From positions 1 through 64,000 of the forward strand of contig JABBAU010000044.1 of NCBI GenBank assembly GCA_018607785.1: a DNA stretch of 64,000 bases, in the 5' to 3' direction. Positions 42,934-52,728 of the stretch are shown here, in pieces. Numbering within the stretch: the stretch's first letter is position 1; the number at the start of each line of letters is the position of its first letter. This stretch comes from Methylobacillus sp. Lineage in GTDB: Bacteria; Pseudomonadota; Gammaproteobacteria; Burkholderiales; Methylophilaceae. Under the pieces are notes generated by a model. That model was not told where the DNA came from. It searched no databases and worked only from the letters and a program-made list of their open reading frames with translations. The position numbers and the translations under genes are program-made.

Positions 42934-43954
42934 TCAAGTCTTTTTTGGTTATTTTACCAATCTCAAAAACAACTTCTTTTGATTTTCTAAGCGAAGTAAT
43001 GACTTTATCTTTGATCTCTTCCTTAACAATTAGGACCATTCCAATTCCACAATTAAATGTTTTAAACAACTCTTGATTGTTTAAGTTAGCCTCAGATTTT
43101 ATCCATTTGAATAAATAGGGCATCTCCCAAGAGTCTATGTTAACAACTGCTTTAAAATTATTCGGAATTACTCTCGGAATATTTTCTTCCAATCCACCAC
43201 CGGTTATATGTGCCATGGCATTAATTTTTTCTGTCTTTAGTAATTCAAGTATTGATTTTGTATAAATTTTTGTTGGCATCATTAATACTTCACCTAATGT
43301 TTTGTTTTCAAAATTTGAATTAAGGTTAGCTTTATTTTCTATAATTATTTTTCTAATTAATGAATAACCGTTTGAATGTGCGCCGGATGAGCTAATCCCC
43401 AATAAAATATCTCCTTCATTCACATTTGTACCGTCTATTATTTTTTTCTTATCAACAGCACCAACACAAAAACCTGCCAAGTCATACTCATTTCCCTTAT
43501 ACATGCCAGGCATTTCTGCAGTTTCACCACCAACTAAAGAACAATTTGCTAATTTACAACCATCACTAATCCCTTTAATAACTTTTTCTGTAATTTCAGT
43601 ATTTAATTTCCCACAAGCAAAATAATCCAAAAAGAATAAAGGCTCAGCACCCTGAACTATTATATCGTTGACACACATTGCAACTAAATCTTGACCTATG
43701 GTGTCATGTTTATTGAGCTCAAAGGCTAGCTTAAGTTTTGTTCCAACACCATCGGTACCTGAAACTAGAACAGGATTGTTAATATGTTTAGGCATTTCAA
43801 ACATGGATCCAAACCCCCCTAAACCGCTTAAAACCTCTTTTCTAAAAGTTGATTTCGCATGAGGTTTGATTTTTTCAACGAGTTTATTACCAGCATCTAT
43901 ATCAACACCTGAGTCTTTATAAGTAATAGAGCTTTTTGATTTATTTTGGGGCAA
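42908..43954 (-). CDS. purM: Phosphoribosylformylglycinamidine cyclo-ligase
   Basis: SITYKDSGVDIDAGNKLVEKIKP, GTDGVGTKLKLA, GGETAEMPGMY. Confidence 0.97.
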   Translation of the reverse strand: MPQNKSKSSITYKDSGVDIDAGNKLVEKIKPHAKSTFRKEVLSGLGGFGSMFEMPKHINNPVLVSGTDGVGTKLKLAFELNKHDTIGQDLVAMCVNDIIVQGAEPLFFLDYFACGKLNTEITEKVIKGISDGCKLANCSLVGGETAEMPGMYKGNEYDLAGFCVGAVDKKKIIDGTNVNEGDILLGISSSGAHSNGYSLIRKIIIENKANLNSNFENKTLGEVLMMPTKIYTKSILELLKTEKINAMAHITGGGLEENIPRVIPNNFKAVVNIDSWEMPYLFKWIKSEANLNNQELFKTFNCGIGMVLIVKEEIKDKVITSLRKSKEVVFEIGKITKKDLNDKQIQIS

Positions 43955-44045
43955 TTTGATTAAATCCTTATTAGATTAGCGTGATTAAGTATAGTAAGAT
44001 TTTAACTTAATTTTACTCAATAGGCATACGACGATTTAGATAACA

Positions 44046-44636
44046 ATGGATCAACTTTTACTTAATATACATCCTTCCTCTGAAAAGACCTTAGACAATT
44101 TTATAATTGGAGATAATTTTGAGGCAATAAGTACTTTTAAAGACTTCGTTAGTAATAAAAATATACAATTTTTATATCTATGGGGTCTTAAGGGCTCAGG
44201 AAAGTCACACTTATCCGAAGTGGTCAAAAGAAATAATATTCTAGTTATTGAAGACATTGACACTTATAAAGATTTTGAACAAATTAATGCATTTAATTTA
44301 TTTAATGAATGCAAAGAAACTAATAATAAACTTTTTGTAACTGGTGGCAATTCACCAAAAAATATGGGATTACGAGAAGATTTAGCAAGCAGGCTCAGCT
44401 GGGGTTTGGTTTATCAAATCAAAGCATTAACAGATGATGAAAAAAAATTAGCTTTATTAAGTCATGCAAAGCGCAAAGGAATGTTGTTTGATACTAAAGT
44501 CATTGAATATTGTATGAGAAATTTAAAAAGGGATTTACATTATTTAATTTCAACGCTTGATGCTCTGGATCATTGGTCCTTAAAAACAAAAAAACCCATT
44601 ACCATTCAGCTGCTAAAAAAACTTCTTAATAAATAA
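44046..44636 (+). CDS. hda: DnaA regulatory inactivator Hda
   Basis: N-terminal clamp-type motif MDQLLLNI; LYLWGLKGSGKSHL; DnaA-like AAA, divergent from purM. Confidence 0.9.
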   Translation: MDQLLLNIHPSSEKTLDNFIIGDNFEAISTFKDFVSNKNIQFLYLWGLKGSGKSHLSEVVKRNNILVIEDIDTYKDFEQINAFNLFNECKETNNKLFVTGGNSPKNMGLREDLASRLSWGLVYQIKALTDDEKKLALLSHAKRKGMLFDTKVIEYCMRNLKRDLHYLISTLDALDHWSLKTKKPITIQLLKKLLNK

Positions 44637-44647
44637 GATTTTTTTAA

Positions 44648-46198
44648 TTAATGTCTAATAAGGTAATCAAATGCACCCAGGGCTGCTTTTGATCCCTCAC
44701 CCATCGCTATTATAATCTGCTTATAGGGGATAGTTGTGACGTCACCTGCAGCAAAAACACCCGGCATTGAAGTTTCTCCGTGGTCATTAATTTCTATTTC
44801 ACCGTATTGACTTAATTTTATATCGTCTTTTAGCCATTCACTATTTGAAATTAAACCAATTTGAATAAAGACAGCCTCGATATCTAATCTTTCTTCTTTA
44901 TCTGATTTTCTATCCCTATAGGTTAAGTAATTCACTTTACCTTCACCATCAATTTTTTGGGTTTCAGCATTTAATACAATCTTTATATTATCTAAGCTGT
45001 TTAATCTATCTATTAATATTTGATCTCCATTTAGCTCAGAAGAATACTCTAAGATGGTTACATGTTTTACAATGCCTGCTAAATCTATTGCTGCTTCAAT
45101 ACCTGAGTTACCGCCTCCAACCACGGCTACATCTTTTCCTTTAAATAATGGGCCATCACAGTGAGGACAGTATGCTACCCCTCTACCTTTAAATTCTTTC
45201 TCACCCGGAACGCCTAATTCTTTCCAACTTGCACCAGTTGCGATAATCACTGATTTTGATTTCAGAATGCCACCGCTCTCAAGATGAATTTCAAATAATA
45301 AATTATTGATTTTTTTAATTTTTTTTGCTTTCTGAAGATTAATCACATCAACATCATATTCTTTCACGTGCTCTTCAAGAGCTCTAACTAATTTTGGCCC
45401 TTCTGTTTTTTGTACGGAGATAAAATTTTCAATTCCGAGTGTATCCATTACCTGCCCACCAAAACGCTCGGCAATAATTCCTGTTCTGATACCTTTACGA
45501 GCTGAATATACTGCTGCAGATGCACCTGCAGGGCCACCACCAATTATGAGAATATCGAATAATTCTTTTTGTGATATTTGGTCTGCCTGTATATCAACAG
45601 ATTTTGAATCAATTTTATTTATAATTTCCTCTAATTCTACTCTTCCCTGAGAAAATTCTTCTCCATTTAAAAATACTGTTGGGACTGACATTATTTGTTT
45701 TCTTTTTACCTCATCTTGAAATAATGCGCCATCAATCATGCAATGACTTATTCTTGGATTTAACAATGACAAAATGTTTAGTGCCTGAACAACATCTGGA
45801 CAGTTATGGCAACTTAATGAAATGAAGGTTTCAAAAACAAAATTACCTTTAATTTTTTTTATTTGTTCAATTAGATTATCTGAAATTTTTAAAGGGTGAT
45901 CGCCAACTTGTAATAAGGCCAAAACCAATGAAGAAAATTCATGACCCAGTGGAATACCAGCAAACTGGATGCCAGTTGATTCATTAGGTCTATTTATCTT
46001 AAATGATGGTGTTCTTTCGTTCTTATCTTTGTGAACATTTAATACTATTTTTTCAGACATTTCTGTTAATTCAATCAAGAGCTCACTCATATTTGTTGAT
46101 GATTCACTTTCATCTACAAATGCTTCAATTACAACGTTAGATTTTAGATTTACTAAATATTGATTTAACTGCGCCTTGATTTCAGGTGTTAGAGCCAT
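44648..46198 (-). CDS. ahpF: Alkyl hydroperoxide reductase subunit F; start reassigned to MALTPEIKAQ
   Basis: CHNCPDVVQALN, GGGPAGASAA, YCPHCDGPLF. Confidence 0.95.
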   Translation of the reverse strand: MALTPEIKAQLNQYLVNLKSNVVIEAFVDESESSTNMSELLIELTEMSEKIVLNVHKDKNERTPSFKINRPNESTGIQFAGIPLGHEFSSLVLALLQVGDHPLKISDNLIEQIKKIKGNFVFETFISLSCHNCPDVVQALNILSLLNPRISHCMIDGALFQDEVKRKQIMSVPTVFLNGEEFSQGRVELEEIINKIDSKSVDIQADQISQKELFDILIIGGGPAGASAAVYSARKGIRTGIIAERFGGQVMDTLGIENFISVQKTEGPKLVRALEEHVKEYDVDVINLQKAKKIKKINNLLFEIHLESGGILKSKSVIIATGASWKELGVPGEKEFKGRGVAYCPHCDGPLFKGKDVAVVGGGNSGIEAAIDLAGIVKHVTILEYSSELNGDQILIDRLNSLDNIKIVLNAETQKIDGEGKVNYLTYRDRKSDKEERLDIEAVFIQIGLISNSEWLKDDIKLSQYGEIEINDHGETSMPGVFAAGDVTTIPYKQIIIAMGEGSKAALGAFDYLIRH

Positions 46199-46215
46199 AA
46201 AAATCCTTGAAAATT

Positions 46216-46250
46216 TTTTAGTTGGGCCATTAAAAAAAGCCCAACTAAAA
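46216..46250 (-). terminator. Hairpin between ahpC and ahpF (attenuator/partial terminator candidate)
   Basis: 12-bp perfect inverted repeat ttttagttgggc / gcccaactaaaa with 11-nt loop in the ahpC-ahpF gap. Confidence 0.55.
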
Positions 46251-46267
46251 ATCAATGAATAAAAATC

Positions 46268-46837
46268 TTAAATTTTGCCTACTAAATCTAATGATGGTGT
46301 TAATGCTTCCTCTCCTGGCTTCCATGAAGCAGGGCATGCTTGATTTGGATTTGCGGCTATATGCTGTGCTGCTTGAACTTTTCTTACAAGATCTGCAGCT
46401 GAACGACCAATGCCTAAATCATTCACTTCAGCTGTTTTAATAATTCCCTCAGGGTTTATTATAAATGTTCCTCTCAGAGCAAGACCTTCCTCTTCAATCA
46501 TCACATCAAAATTTCTTGAAATAGCTCCTGTTGGATCTCCAATCATGGGAAATTTTATTTTCTTTATAGTTTCAGATGTATCATGCCAGGCCTTATGGGT
46601 AAAATGTGTATCAGTAGATACAGCATATACTTCAACGCCCATTTTCTGTAATTCATCATAATGGTCTGCAAGATCTCCTAGTTCTGTAGGGCAAACAAAT
46701 GTAAAGTCAGCCGGATAAAAAACAACTGCGGACCATTTTCCCTTAAGATCTGCCTCAGTTAATTCAATACCACCTTTTTCACTATGAAAAGCTGTGGCTT
46801 TGAATGGTTTTATTTCTGTATTAATTAATGAAGTCAT
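46268..46837 (-). CDS. ahpC: Peroxiredoxin, alkyl hydroperoxide reductase subunit C
   Basis: VVFYPADFTFVCPTELGDL; C-terminal ACPASWKPGEEAL. Confidence 0.97.
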   Translation of the reverse strand: MTSLINTEIKPFKATAFHSEKGGIELTEADLKGKWSAVVFYPADFTFVCPTELGDLADHYDELQKMGVEVYAVSTDTHFTHKAWHDTSETIKKIKFPMIGDPTGAISRNFDVMIEEEGLALRGTFIINPEGIIKTAEVNDLGIGRSAADLVRKVQAAQHIAANPNQACPASWKPGEEALTPSLDLVGKI

Positions 46838-46933
46838 AGTAAGTTTCCTATTAAAGTTAAAGATGAAAATTATAGTTAAACTGTTTAACTAAGTATAATT
46901 TTAATTTAAAATGAACATGATAAGTAAAACTTA

Positions 46934-48355
46934 TTAATCTTTAGCTGAGTAAATTTGACGTTCTCTTTGAAATTGTTTTAATCTTGCCTCAACTCTTGAT
47001 TTTTGATAAAAATCTCCATCATTTGCCTTGATTGCTAAATCCATTCTAATAATTGCTTCTTGTAGATTAAAATTATAATAAGCTGCCTCTGCTAGATTCT
47101 CATATTCTAGTAATTTCTTTCCTTGATTTGCATAACTTTTTGCAAATAACTTATAAAGATTAGGGTCATTAGAAAATCTACGTGAATTTTTCTTCAAAAG
47201 CTTAATTGCTTTTTCAGATTCTTCAGTTTTTATATACATATCAGCGAGGCCATAAATAAAAGATCGATTTGATGGAAAATAATTTAAATTCTCTTCATAA
47301 AGTTTTTTTGCTTCAGATAATTTATTTATTTTTATCAAATAATTAATGTAAAGCTGAATTAGCATCGGATTTGATTGTTCATTATCAAATAACCATTGTA
47401 TTTGTTCTTGGGATTTTTTAAATTCGTTATCCATTAAATAGACATATGCTAAAGCAAATCTTTCTCCTCCCTCATTAATGTATATCTTATTTTTAATATT
47501 TTCTTCTAAAATATTTTTTGTGTCGCTTTTATCACCTAACAGTGCCTTTAGCTTGCCCTTGACATAATAAAAAGTTTGACTATCTACCCTTTGTTTATAA
47601 GGAAAGTCTTTTAAACGACTTTCTATATCATTTATCCTGCTACTGGTTATTGGATGGGTTTGCAAAAAAGCTGGAGCAGCTCCCCCTGAAAACTGATTAG
47701 CTTTGTTAAGAGTTTCAAAAAAATCTCGAGCGCCTCTCACATCAAAACCAGCTTTATTTAAAGTTTGAATTCCAACTCGATCTGCTTCTTTCTCATTTTC
47801 TCTTGTAAAATCAAGTGCTCCTTGAACCGATCCCGCAGATGCTCCTGCCATTGTAGTACTTGCTAACTGTGGGTTGGATCTCGCTAACAAAAGAGCTATA
47901 GCCATAACAAAAGTTGATTGATAAGATGCTCTTTCTTGTTGTGCTAAAAATCTAGATATATGCTTTTGATTAATATGAGCTATCTCATGACTCAGGACAC
48001 TAGCTAATTCTGATTCCGAATTTGCAGCAAGAAAAAGGCCTGTGTGAACACCAATTACCCCTCCAAGCATAGCAAAAGCGTTAATTGATGAATCATTTAC
48101 AATAAAAAATTCAATTCTCTTTGTTGGGTCTGTGCTTGCGCTTATTAACCTTCTTCCCAATAAATCCAAATAATCATTTATTTCAATATCCCGAACAATG
48201 CTATCACTCTGATTTACTTGAAATAAAATTTGCCTTCCAATAAACATTTCATCATTTTCACTTATTTTTGAAGAGCTATAATCACCCAATTCAGGCAGAT
48301 TGTTAGCTAGTGCAAAACAACAAAAGAAAATAAAAATTAGTAGAATTTTTTTCAT
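46934..48355 (-). CDS. bepA: M48 family metalloprotease with TPR region, BepA-like
   Basis: Signal peptide; LSHEIAHINQKH (HExxH); C-terminal helical repeats. Confidence 0.9.
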   Translation of the reverse strand: MKKILLIFIFFCCFALANNLPELGDYSSSKISENDEMFIGRQILFQVNQSDSIVRDIEINDYLDLLGRRLISASTDPTKRIEFFIVNDSSINAFAMLGGVIGVHTGLFLAANSESELASVLSHEIAHINQKHISRFLAQQERASYQSTFVMAIALLLARSNPQLASTTMAGASAGSVQGALDFTRENEKEADRVGIQTLNKAGFDVRGARDFFETLNKANQFSGGAAPAFLQTHPITSSRINDIESRLKDFPYKQRVDSQTFYYVKGKLKALLGDKSDTKNILEENIKNKIYINEGGERFALAYVYLMDNEFKKSQEQIQWLFDNEQSNPMLIQLYINYLIKINKLSEAKKLYEENLNYFPSNRSFIYGLADMYIKTEESEKAIKLLKKNSRRFSNDPNLYKLFAKSYANQGKKLLEYENLAEAAYYNFNLQEAIIRMDLAIKANDGDFYQKSRVEARLKQFQRERQIYSAKD

Positions 48356-48405
48356 ACATTGATATTATCATTGTAAATATTTTTTATATAGAAAAAGAAA
48401 ATAAG

Positions 48406-48873
48406 ATGTTCACTCATATAGATGCAAATGGTAATGCCAGCATGGTAGATGTTTCAAAAAAAAATGATACTTTACGTGAGGCACTTGCAGAAGGCACTAT
48501 AACGCTCAATAAAGAGATAATCAGTGCTATTCTTGAAAATAAAAATAAGAAAGGTGATGTTCTATCTACATCCAAAATCGCTGGTATTCAAGCAGCTAAA
48601 AAAACATCAGAATTGATTCCATTAGCTCATAATTTAAACCTCACAAAAATTGAAATTGATTTTTTTATTGATAAAAAAAATAATGCTATCAACTGCAAAA
48701 CTTTAGTTAAATGTCGAGGCAAAACAGGAGTTGAGATGGAAGCGCTGACAGCCGTTTCTGTTGCTCTTCTAACTATCTATGATATGTGTAAATCTTTTAG
48801 TAAAAACTTAATAATTTCTAAAATAATATTGCTAAAAAAATCGGGCGGTAAATCTGGGAATTGGTCAAAGTGA
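48406..48873 (+). CDS. moaC: Cyclic pyranopterin monophosphate synthase MoaC
   Basis: MVDVSKKNDTLREA, LIPLAHNLNLT, GVEMEALTAVSVALLTIYDMCK, KSGGKSG. Confidence 0.95.
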   Translation: MFTHIDANGNASMVDVSKKNDTLREALAEGTITLNKEIISAILENKNKKGDVLSTSKIAGIQAAKKTSELIPLAHNLNLTKIEIDFFIDKKNNAINCKTLVKCRGKTGVEMEALTAVSVALLTIYDMCKSFSKNLIISKIILLKKSGGKSGNWSK

Positions 48874-48884
48874 TTAGTAGGTAA

Positions 48885-50546
48885 ATGGCAATAAATAAAG
48901 TAAAAAATGATGATGAAGTATTTCAAGAGAGTGTACGATTTCATCAATCTGGAAAACTCAATGACGCTCAGAAAGGATTTGAACATTTAATAAAAAAGTA
49001 TCCAAATAGTCCTGATTTATTAAATAGTCTTGGTACCTTAAATCTTCAGCTTGGTAAAGATAAAAATGGTTGTGAATATCTTGAAAAATCACTTAAGATT
49101 AATTCAAATCAGCCCATGATCAGTTTTAATCTGGGCAATTCATATATGCACCAAAAAAATTATTCGAAAGCTATTAATTTTTTAGAAATCACTATAACAA
49201 AAGCTCCAAATTATTTAGATGCTTATAAAAAAAAGGGGGAGCTATTAACAAATTTAAATAATCATAAAGCAGCCCTTGATTGTTTTAAAAAAGCAATCAA
49301 GCTTGCTCCAGAAGATAAAGTGATTCTTAATGGAATAGGGGTAAATCTCTTAGAACTTGAGGATGCAAATAATGCTTTAATATATTTTAAAAAATGTATA
49401 AGTATTGATAAAACTATTGCCATTTTTTATAACAATGCTGGTTTAGCTGAGTATAAAATTAATGCTTTTAAAGAATCAATAGAAAGTTTTAATAAAGCTA
49501 TCAAACTATCTCCAACTATAGGATACTTTTTTAGCAATCGAGGGCTTTCTTATCAAGCTTTAAAAAAGTTTGATTTTGCTATAAAAGATTTCGACAAATG
49601 TATATCTATTACGCCTGATTACCCAGATGCTTACTTGAACAAATCATTAATCAATTTATTCATGGGTAATTATGCAGATGGATGGAAGTTATATGAATAT
49701 AGATGGCAAAGTTTTGCAAAAAAATGGGGTCGTACATACGATAAAAAATTATGGCTTGGTAATGAAAGTTTAAAAAATAAGACTATCTTTATATACCCTG
49801 AACAAGGCCATGGAGATTTTATTCAATGTTATAGATATATAGCTTTATTAAAAAAAATGCGCCCCAAGAAGATAATAATAGAAGTAACCAAACCTTTCTA
49901 TAAGTTAATTAGCGCACAAGATGAAGAACTTGAAGTATTAAATTCAAATAATCAAATACCTAAATTTGATTTCTATTGTCCAATTATGAGCCTACCGCAT
50001 GCCTTCAAAACAGAAATTTCAAATATTCCAAATAAATGCCCTTATCTTTTTTTAAATGATATAAAAAAAGATAAGCAGGAAGATAAGTCTAAAAATAGTA
50101 AACTAAATATTGGAATATGTTGGGCTGGAAATCCCTTACATAAAAATGATCACAATAGAAGTATGTCGATTACTGATATGTCCGAACTTTTTTCTCTTCC
50201 TTTTCAATTTCACTCACTGCAAAAAGAAGTTTCTCAAGAGAATTTAGCAATATTAAAAAAATTTAACGTCATTGATCATCATCACTCACTTGAAGATTTT
50301 TTCTATACAGCAAAGCTAATTAATAAATTTGACATCATAATATCTGTTGATACAGTAATTTCACATCTAGCAGGCGCTTTAGGGAAGAAAACTTTCTTAT
50401 TGCTTCCAGATAAATCAAGTTTTTTATGGATGGGGGAGAGAGAGGATTCAGCGTGGTATCCAACCATAAAAATCTTCAGACAAAAAACTTTAGGTGATTG
50501 GCAAAAACCAATTAAAAAAATTATAAAAGAACTTGAATCATGTTAG
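48885..50546 (+). CDS. TPR protein with C-terminal GT-B/GT9-like glycosyltransferase domain
   Basis: About seven TPR-like units, then EQGHGDFIQCYRYIALLK and NIGICWAGNPLHKNDHNRSM...DTVISHLAGALGKKTFLLLP. Confidence 0.85.
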   Translation: MAINKVKNDDEVFQESVRFHQSGKLNDAQKGFEHLIKKYPNSPDLLNSLGTLNLQLGKDKNGCEYLEKSLKINSNQPMISFNLGNSYMHQKNYSKAINFLEITITKAPNYLDAYKKKGELLTNLNNHKAALDCFKKAIKLAPEDKVILNGIGVNLLELEDANNALIYFKKCISIDKTIAIFYNNAGLAEYKINAFKESIESFNKAIKLSPTIGYFFSNRGLSYQALKKFDFAIKDFDKCISITPDYPDAYLNKSLINLFMGNYADGWKLYEYRWQSFAKKWGRTYDKKLWLGNESLKNKTIFIYPEQGHGDFIQCYRYIALLKKMRPKKIIIEVTKPFYKLISAQDEELEVLNSNNQIPKFDFYCPIMSLPHAFKTEISNIPNKCPYLFLNDIKKDKQEDKSKNSKLNIGICWAGNPLHKNDHNRSMSITDMSELFSLPFQFHSLQKEVSQENLAILKKFNVIDHHHSLEDFFYTAKLINKFDIIISVDTVISHLAGALGKKTFLLLPDKSSFLWMGEREDSAWYPTIKIFRQKTLGDWQKPIKKIIKELESC

Positions 50547-51784
50547 CTAAACTGAAAAATTATTTTCCATATCTCCTCCCCTTACTTTTAATATTTTCAA
50601 GGTCTATTGCAGATATCACTATTGTTTTAATAAGCATTTTATTTCTTTACTATTCTTTTAAAAAAATAGGATGGGGATGGTTGAAAGAAAAATGGTTTCT
50701 CTTTGCATTATTTTTTTCTGCATATGGAATTACACTTAATTCAGCAATGAGCATTGATGCAAAAGAAACGTTTGCATATTCATTATTCTTTATGCGATGG
50801 CCTATTTTTTCAATGGCACTAGCTTATTGGATTTTAAGTGATTTAAAATCACTAAAAAAATTTCTTATCTCACTTACTTTATTATTATTGTTTATAATTT
50901 TTGATACTTGGTGGCAATTCTTTTTTGAACAGGACCTTTTTGGCTTTGAAAAATATTCAGAAAATAGACTCACAGGTCCTTTTAAAGATAATCCTCATGT
51001 TGGTGCTTGGTTAGCTAAACTCGCATTATTACCTCCATTATTATTAATTTTATATGACAAATATAAATTACAAATTCATCAAAATTATTTAATCTATTCT
51101 TTTTTTGTAATTTCTACCATAGTATTTCTCACAGTTTTTATAACTGGTGAAAGAATGGCTCTTTTATTGATACTTTCAAGTATTTTAATTTTTTTCGTTG
51201 GACTAATCTCAGAAAAAATATTTTCACTAAAAAAAATCTCTTTTTTACTCCTACTTTCAATTTCTGCAATTTCTATTTTTGCCCTCATCTTTCCTGAAAC
51301 AACACAAAGAGCATTTTTTTCAACGATTGATAAAATTATAAATTGGAAATCATCCGACTATGGTCTTGTATGGCAAAGTGCTTATGACGTTTGGATGCAG
51401 TCTCCTATTTTTGGTGTTGGACTTCATAAGTACAGAGAGGCTTGTGAAAATCTTGGCATATATGGAACATCTTATTTAACAGCCATAGGATCAGGAGTTT
51501 GCTTTCACCCCCATAACATATCATTACAATTACTTTCTGAAACAGGTATATTTGGTTTTATAATATTTTATTTAATGGTATTTTACTTAGCAACATCATC
51601 ACTTAAAAAATATTTTAAAAACAGCTTATGGCTCCCTTTTGCGCTTATCTTTAATATCATTTTTACTTGTTTTCTTCCGATTGCCTCCAGCACCAGTTTC
51701 TTTTCAAATAAATATGGAGCAATTATCTGGTTATTAATTGGAGTTATGTTAGCAGTGAATAAACACTTTGAATCAAAAAAATAA
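50540..51784 (+). CDS. O-antigen ligase-like polymerase (WaaL/Wzy family)
   Basis: Multi-TM; GPFKDNPHVGAWLAKL, FGVGLHKYREAC...HPHNISLQLLSETGIFGF (Wzy_C-like). Confidence 0.85.
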   Translation: MLAKLKNYFPYLLPLLLIFSRSIADITIVLISILFLYYSFKKIGWGWLKEKWFLFALFFSAYGITLNSAMSIDAKETFAYSLFFMRWPIFSMALAYWILSDLKSLKKFLISLTLLLLFIIFDTWWQFFFEQDLFGFEKYSENRLTGPFKDNPHVGAWLAKLALLPPLLLILYDKYKLQIHQNYLIYSFFVISTIVFLTVFITGERMALLLILSSILIFFVGLISEKIFSLKKISFLLLLSISAISIFALIFPETTQRAFFSTIDKIINWKSSDYGLVWQSAYDVWMQSPIFGVGLHKYREACENLGIYGTSYLTAIGSGVCFHPHNISLQLLSETGIFGFIIFYLMVFYLATSSLKKYFKNSLWLPFALIFNIIFTCFLPIASSTSFFSNKYGAIIWLLIGVMLAVNKHFESKK

Positions 51785-51790
51785 TTTTTT

Positions 51791-52684
51791 TTAATTTAAA
51801 ACTTTCATTATTTTTTTTAAAACTTCATCAGCAGACAATAGCTTTAAGTCTTTAACTTCTAAAATTTCAAAATTACCTCTTTTTAATTCAGATCTTTTTG
51901 CAGAAGTTGACGGTCCAAATAATGCAAAGCCTTTTTTATTCAAACATGAAGCGATATGTGATGGTCCTGAATCATTTCCAACGATAAAACACGACCCTTC
52001 AATAATGCCTGCCAATTCGTGCCAATCTAAATTTTTTAGAATATGCCCCACCATTAAATTTCTAATCTCTAATTCATCTGGTCCCAAAATAGTGACTACT
52101 TCTTGACCTTTTAAGACAAGCAATTTCGCTAATTTACTGAAATAAGGCCATCTTTTTAAAGGATTGCTTTTTGATGAGCCAGGGAGCAATACAACATATT
52201 TTGATTGGATTTCATTTTTTTTTAATAGTTTTTCGATATCTCCTGATAACCAACTTAGATCTGGTTTAAAAATTTTACTACCAATTAAATTCTCTTTCAT
52301 CATATCTTCCAATCCACGTAAACCGGATATTGGATGATCTTTTCTATTTGTAGATATCCACTTTGTATTGTTAAATAAGTATTTACGATAAATATAAGTT
52401 CTTTGAGAATTCTGTAAATCATAAATAACTTTGAAATTATATTTGATTATTTTTTTATATAGATTTATGTAAGAAATGATATTTAAAATAGAGGGTCTGT
52501 TATCAATCAATACATCATCAATGTGTGGACAAGTTTCCATTAAGCTAAAAAAACTATTCGTAGTTAAAAGAAAAATTTTTGTATTTTTATGATTTGCTCT
52601 AATTGATTTAAAAATTCCATCAGCCTGAATAAGATCACCTAATGCCCCATGTTTTATAATTAGAATATTTTCTTTATTTTTCAT
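51791..52684 (-). CDS. Glycosyltransferase family 9 (heptosyltransferase-like)
   Basis: ILIIKHGALGDLIQADGIFKSIR, LLPGSSKSNPLKRWP, VGNDSGPSHIAS. Confidence 0.88.
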   Translation of the reverse strand: MKNKENILIIKHGALGDLIQADGIFKSIRANHKNTKIFLLTTNSFFSLMETCPHIDDVLIDNRPSILNIISYINLYKKIIKYNFKVIYDLQNSQRTYIYRKYLFNNTKWISTNRKDHPISGLRGLEDMMKENLIGSKIFKPDLSWLSGDIEKLLKKNEIQSKYVVLLPGSSKSNPLKRWPYFSKLAKLLVLKGQEVVTILGPDELEIRNLMVGHILKNLDWHELAGIIEGSCFIVGNDSGPSHIASCLNKKGFALFGPSTSAKRSELKRGNFEILEVKDLKLLSADEVLKKIMKVLN

Positions 52685-52728
52685 AAATTTAAATATTTTA
52701 TTTTTTTAACTCCACATCAAGCATAAAT

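Noticed and set aside
46255-46440. 61-aa plus-strand ORF antisense to ahpC
   Set aside because: Shadow ORF opposite a highly conserved gene
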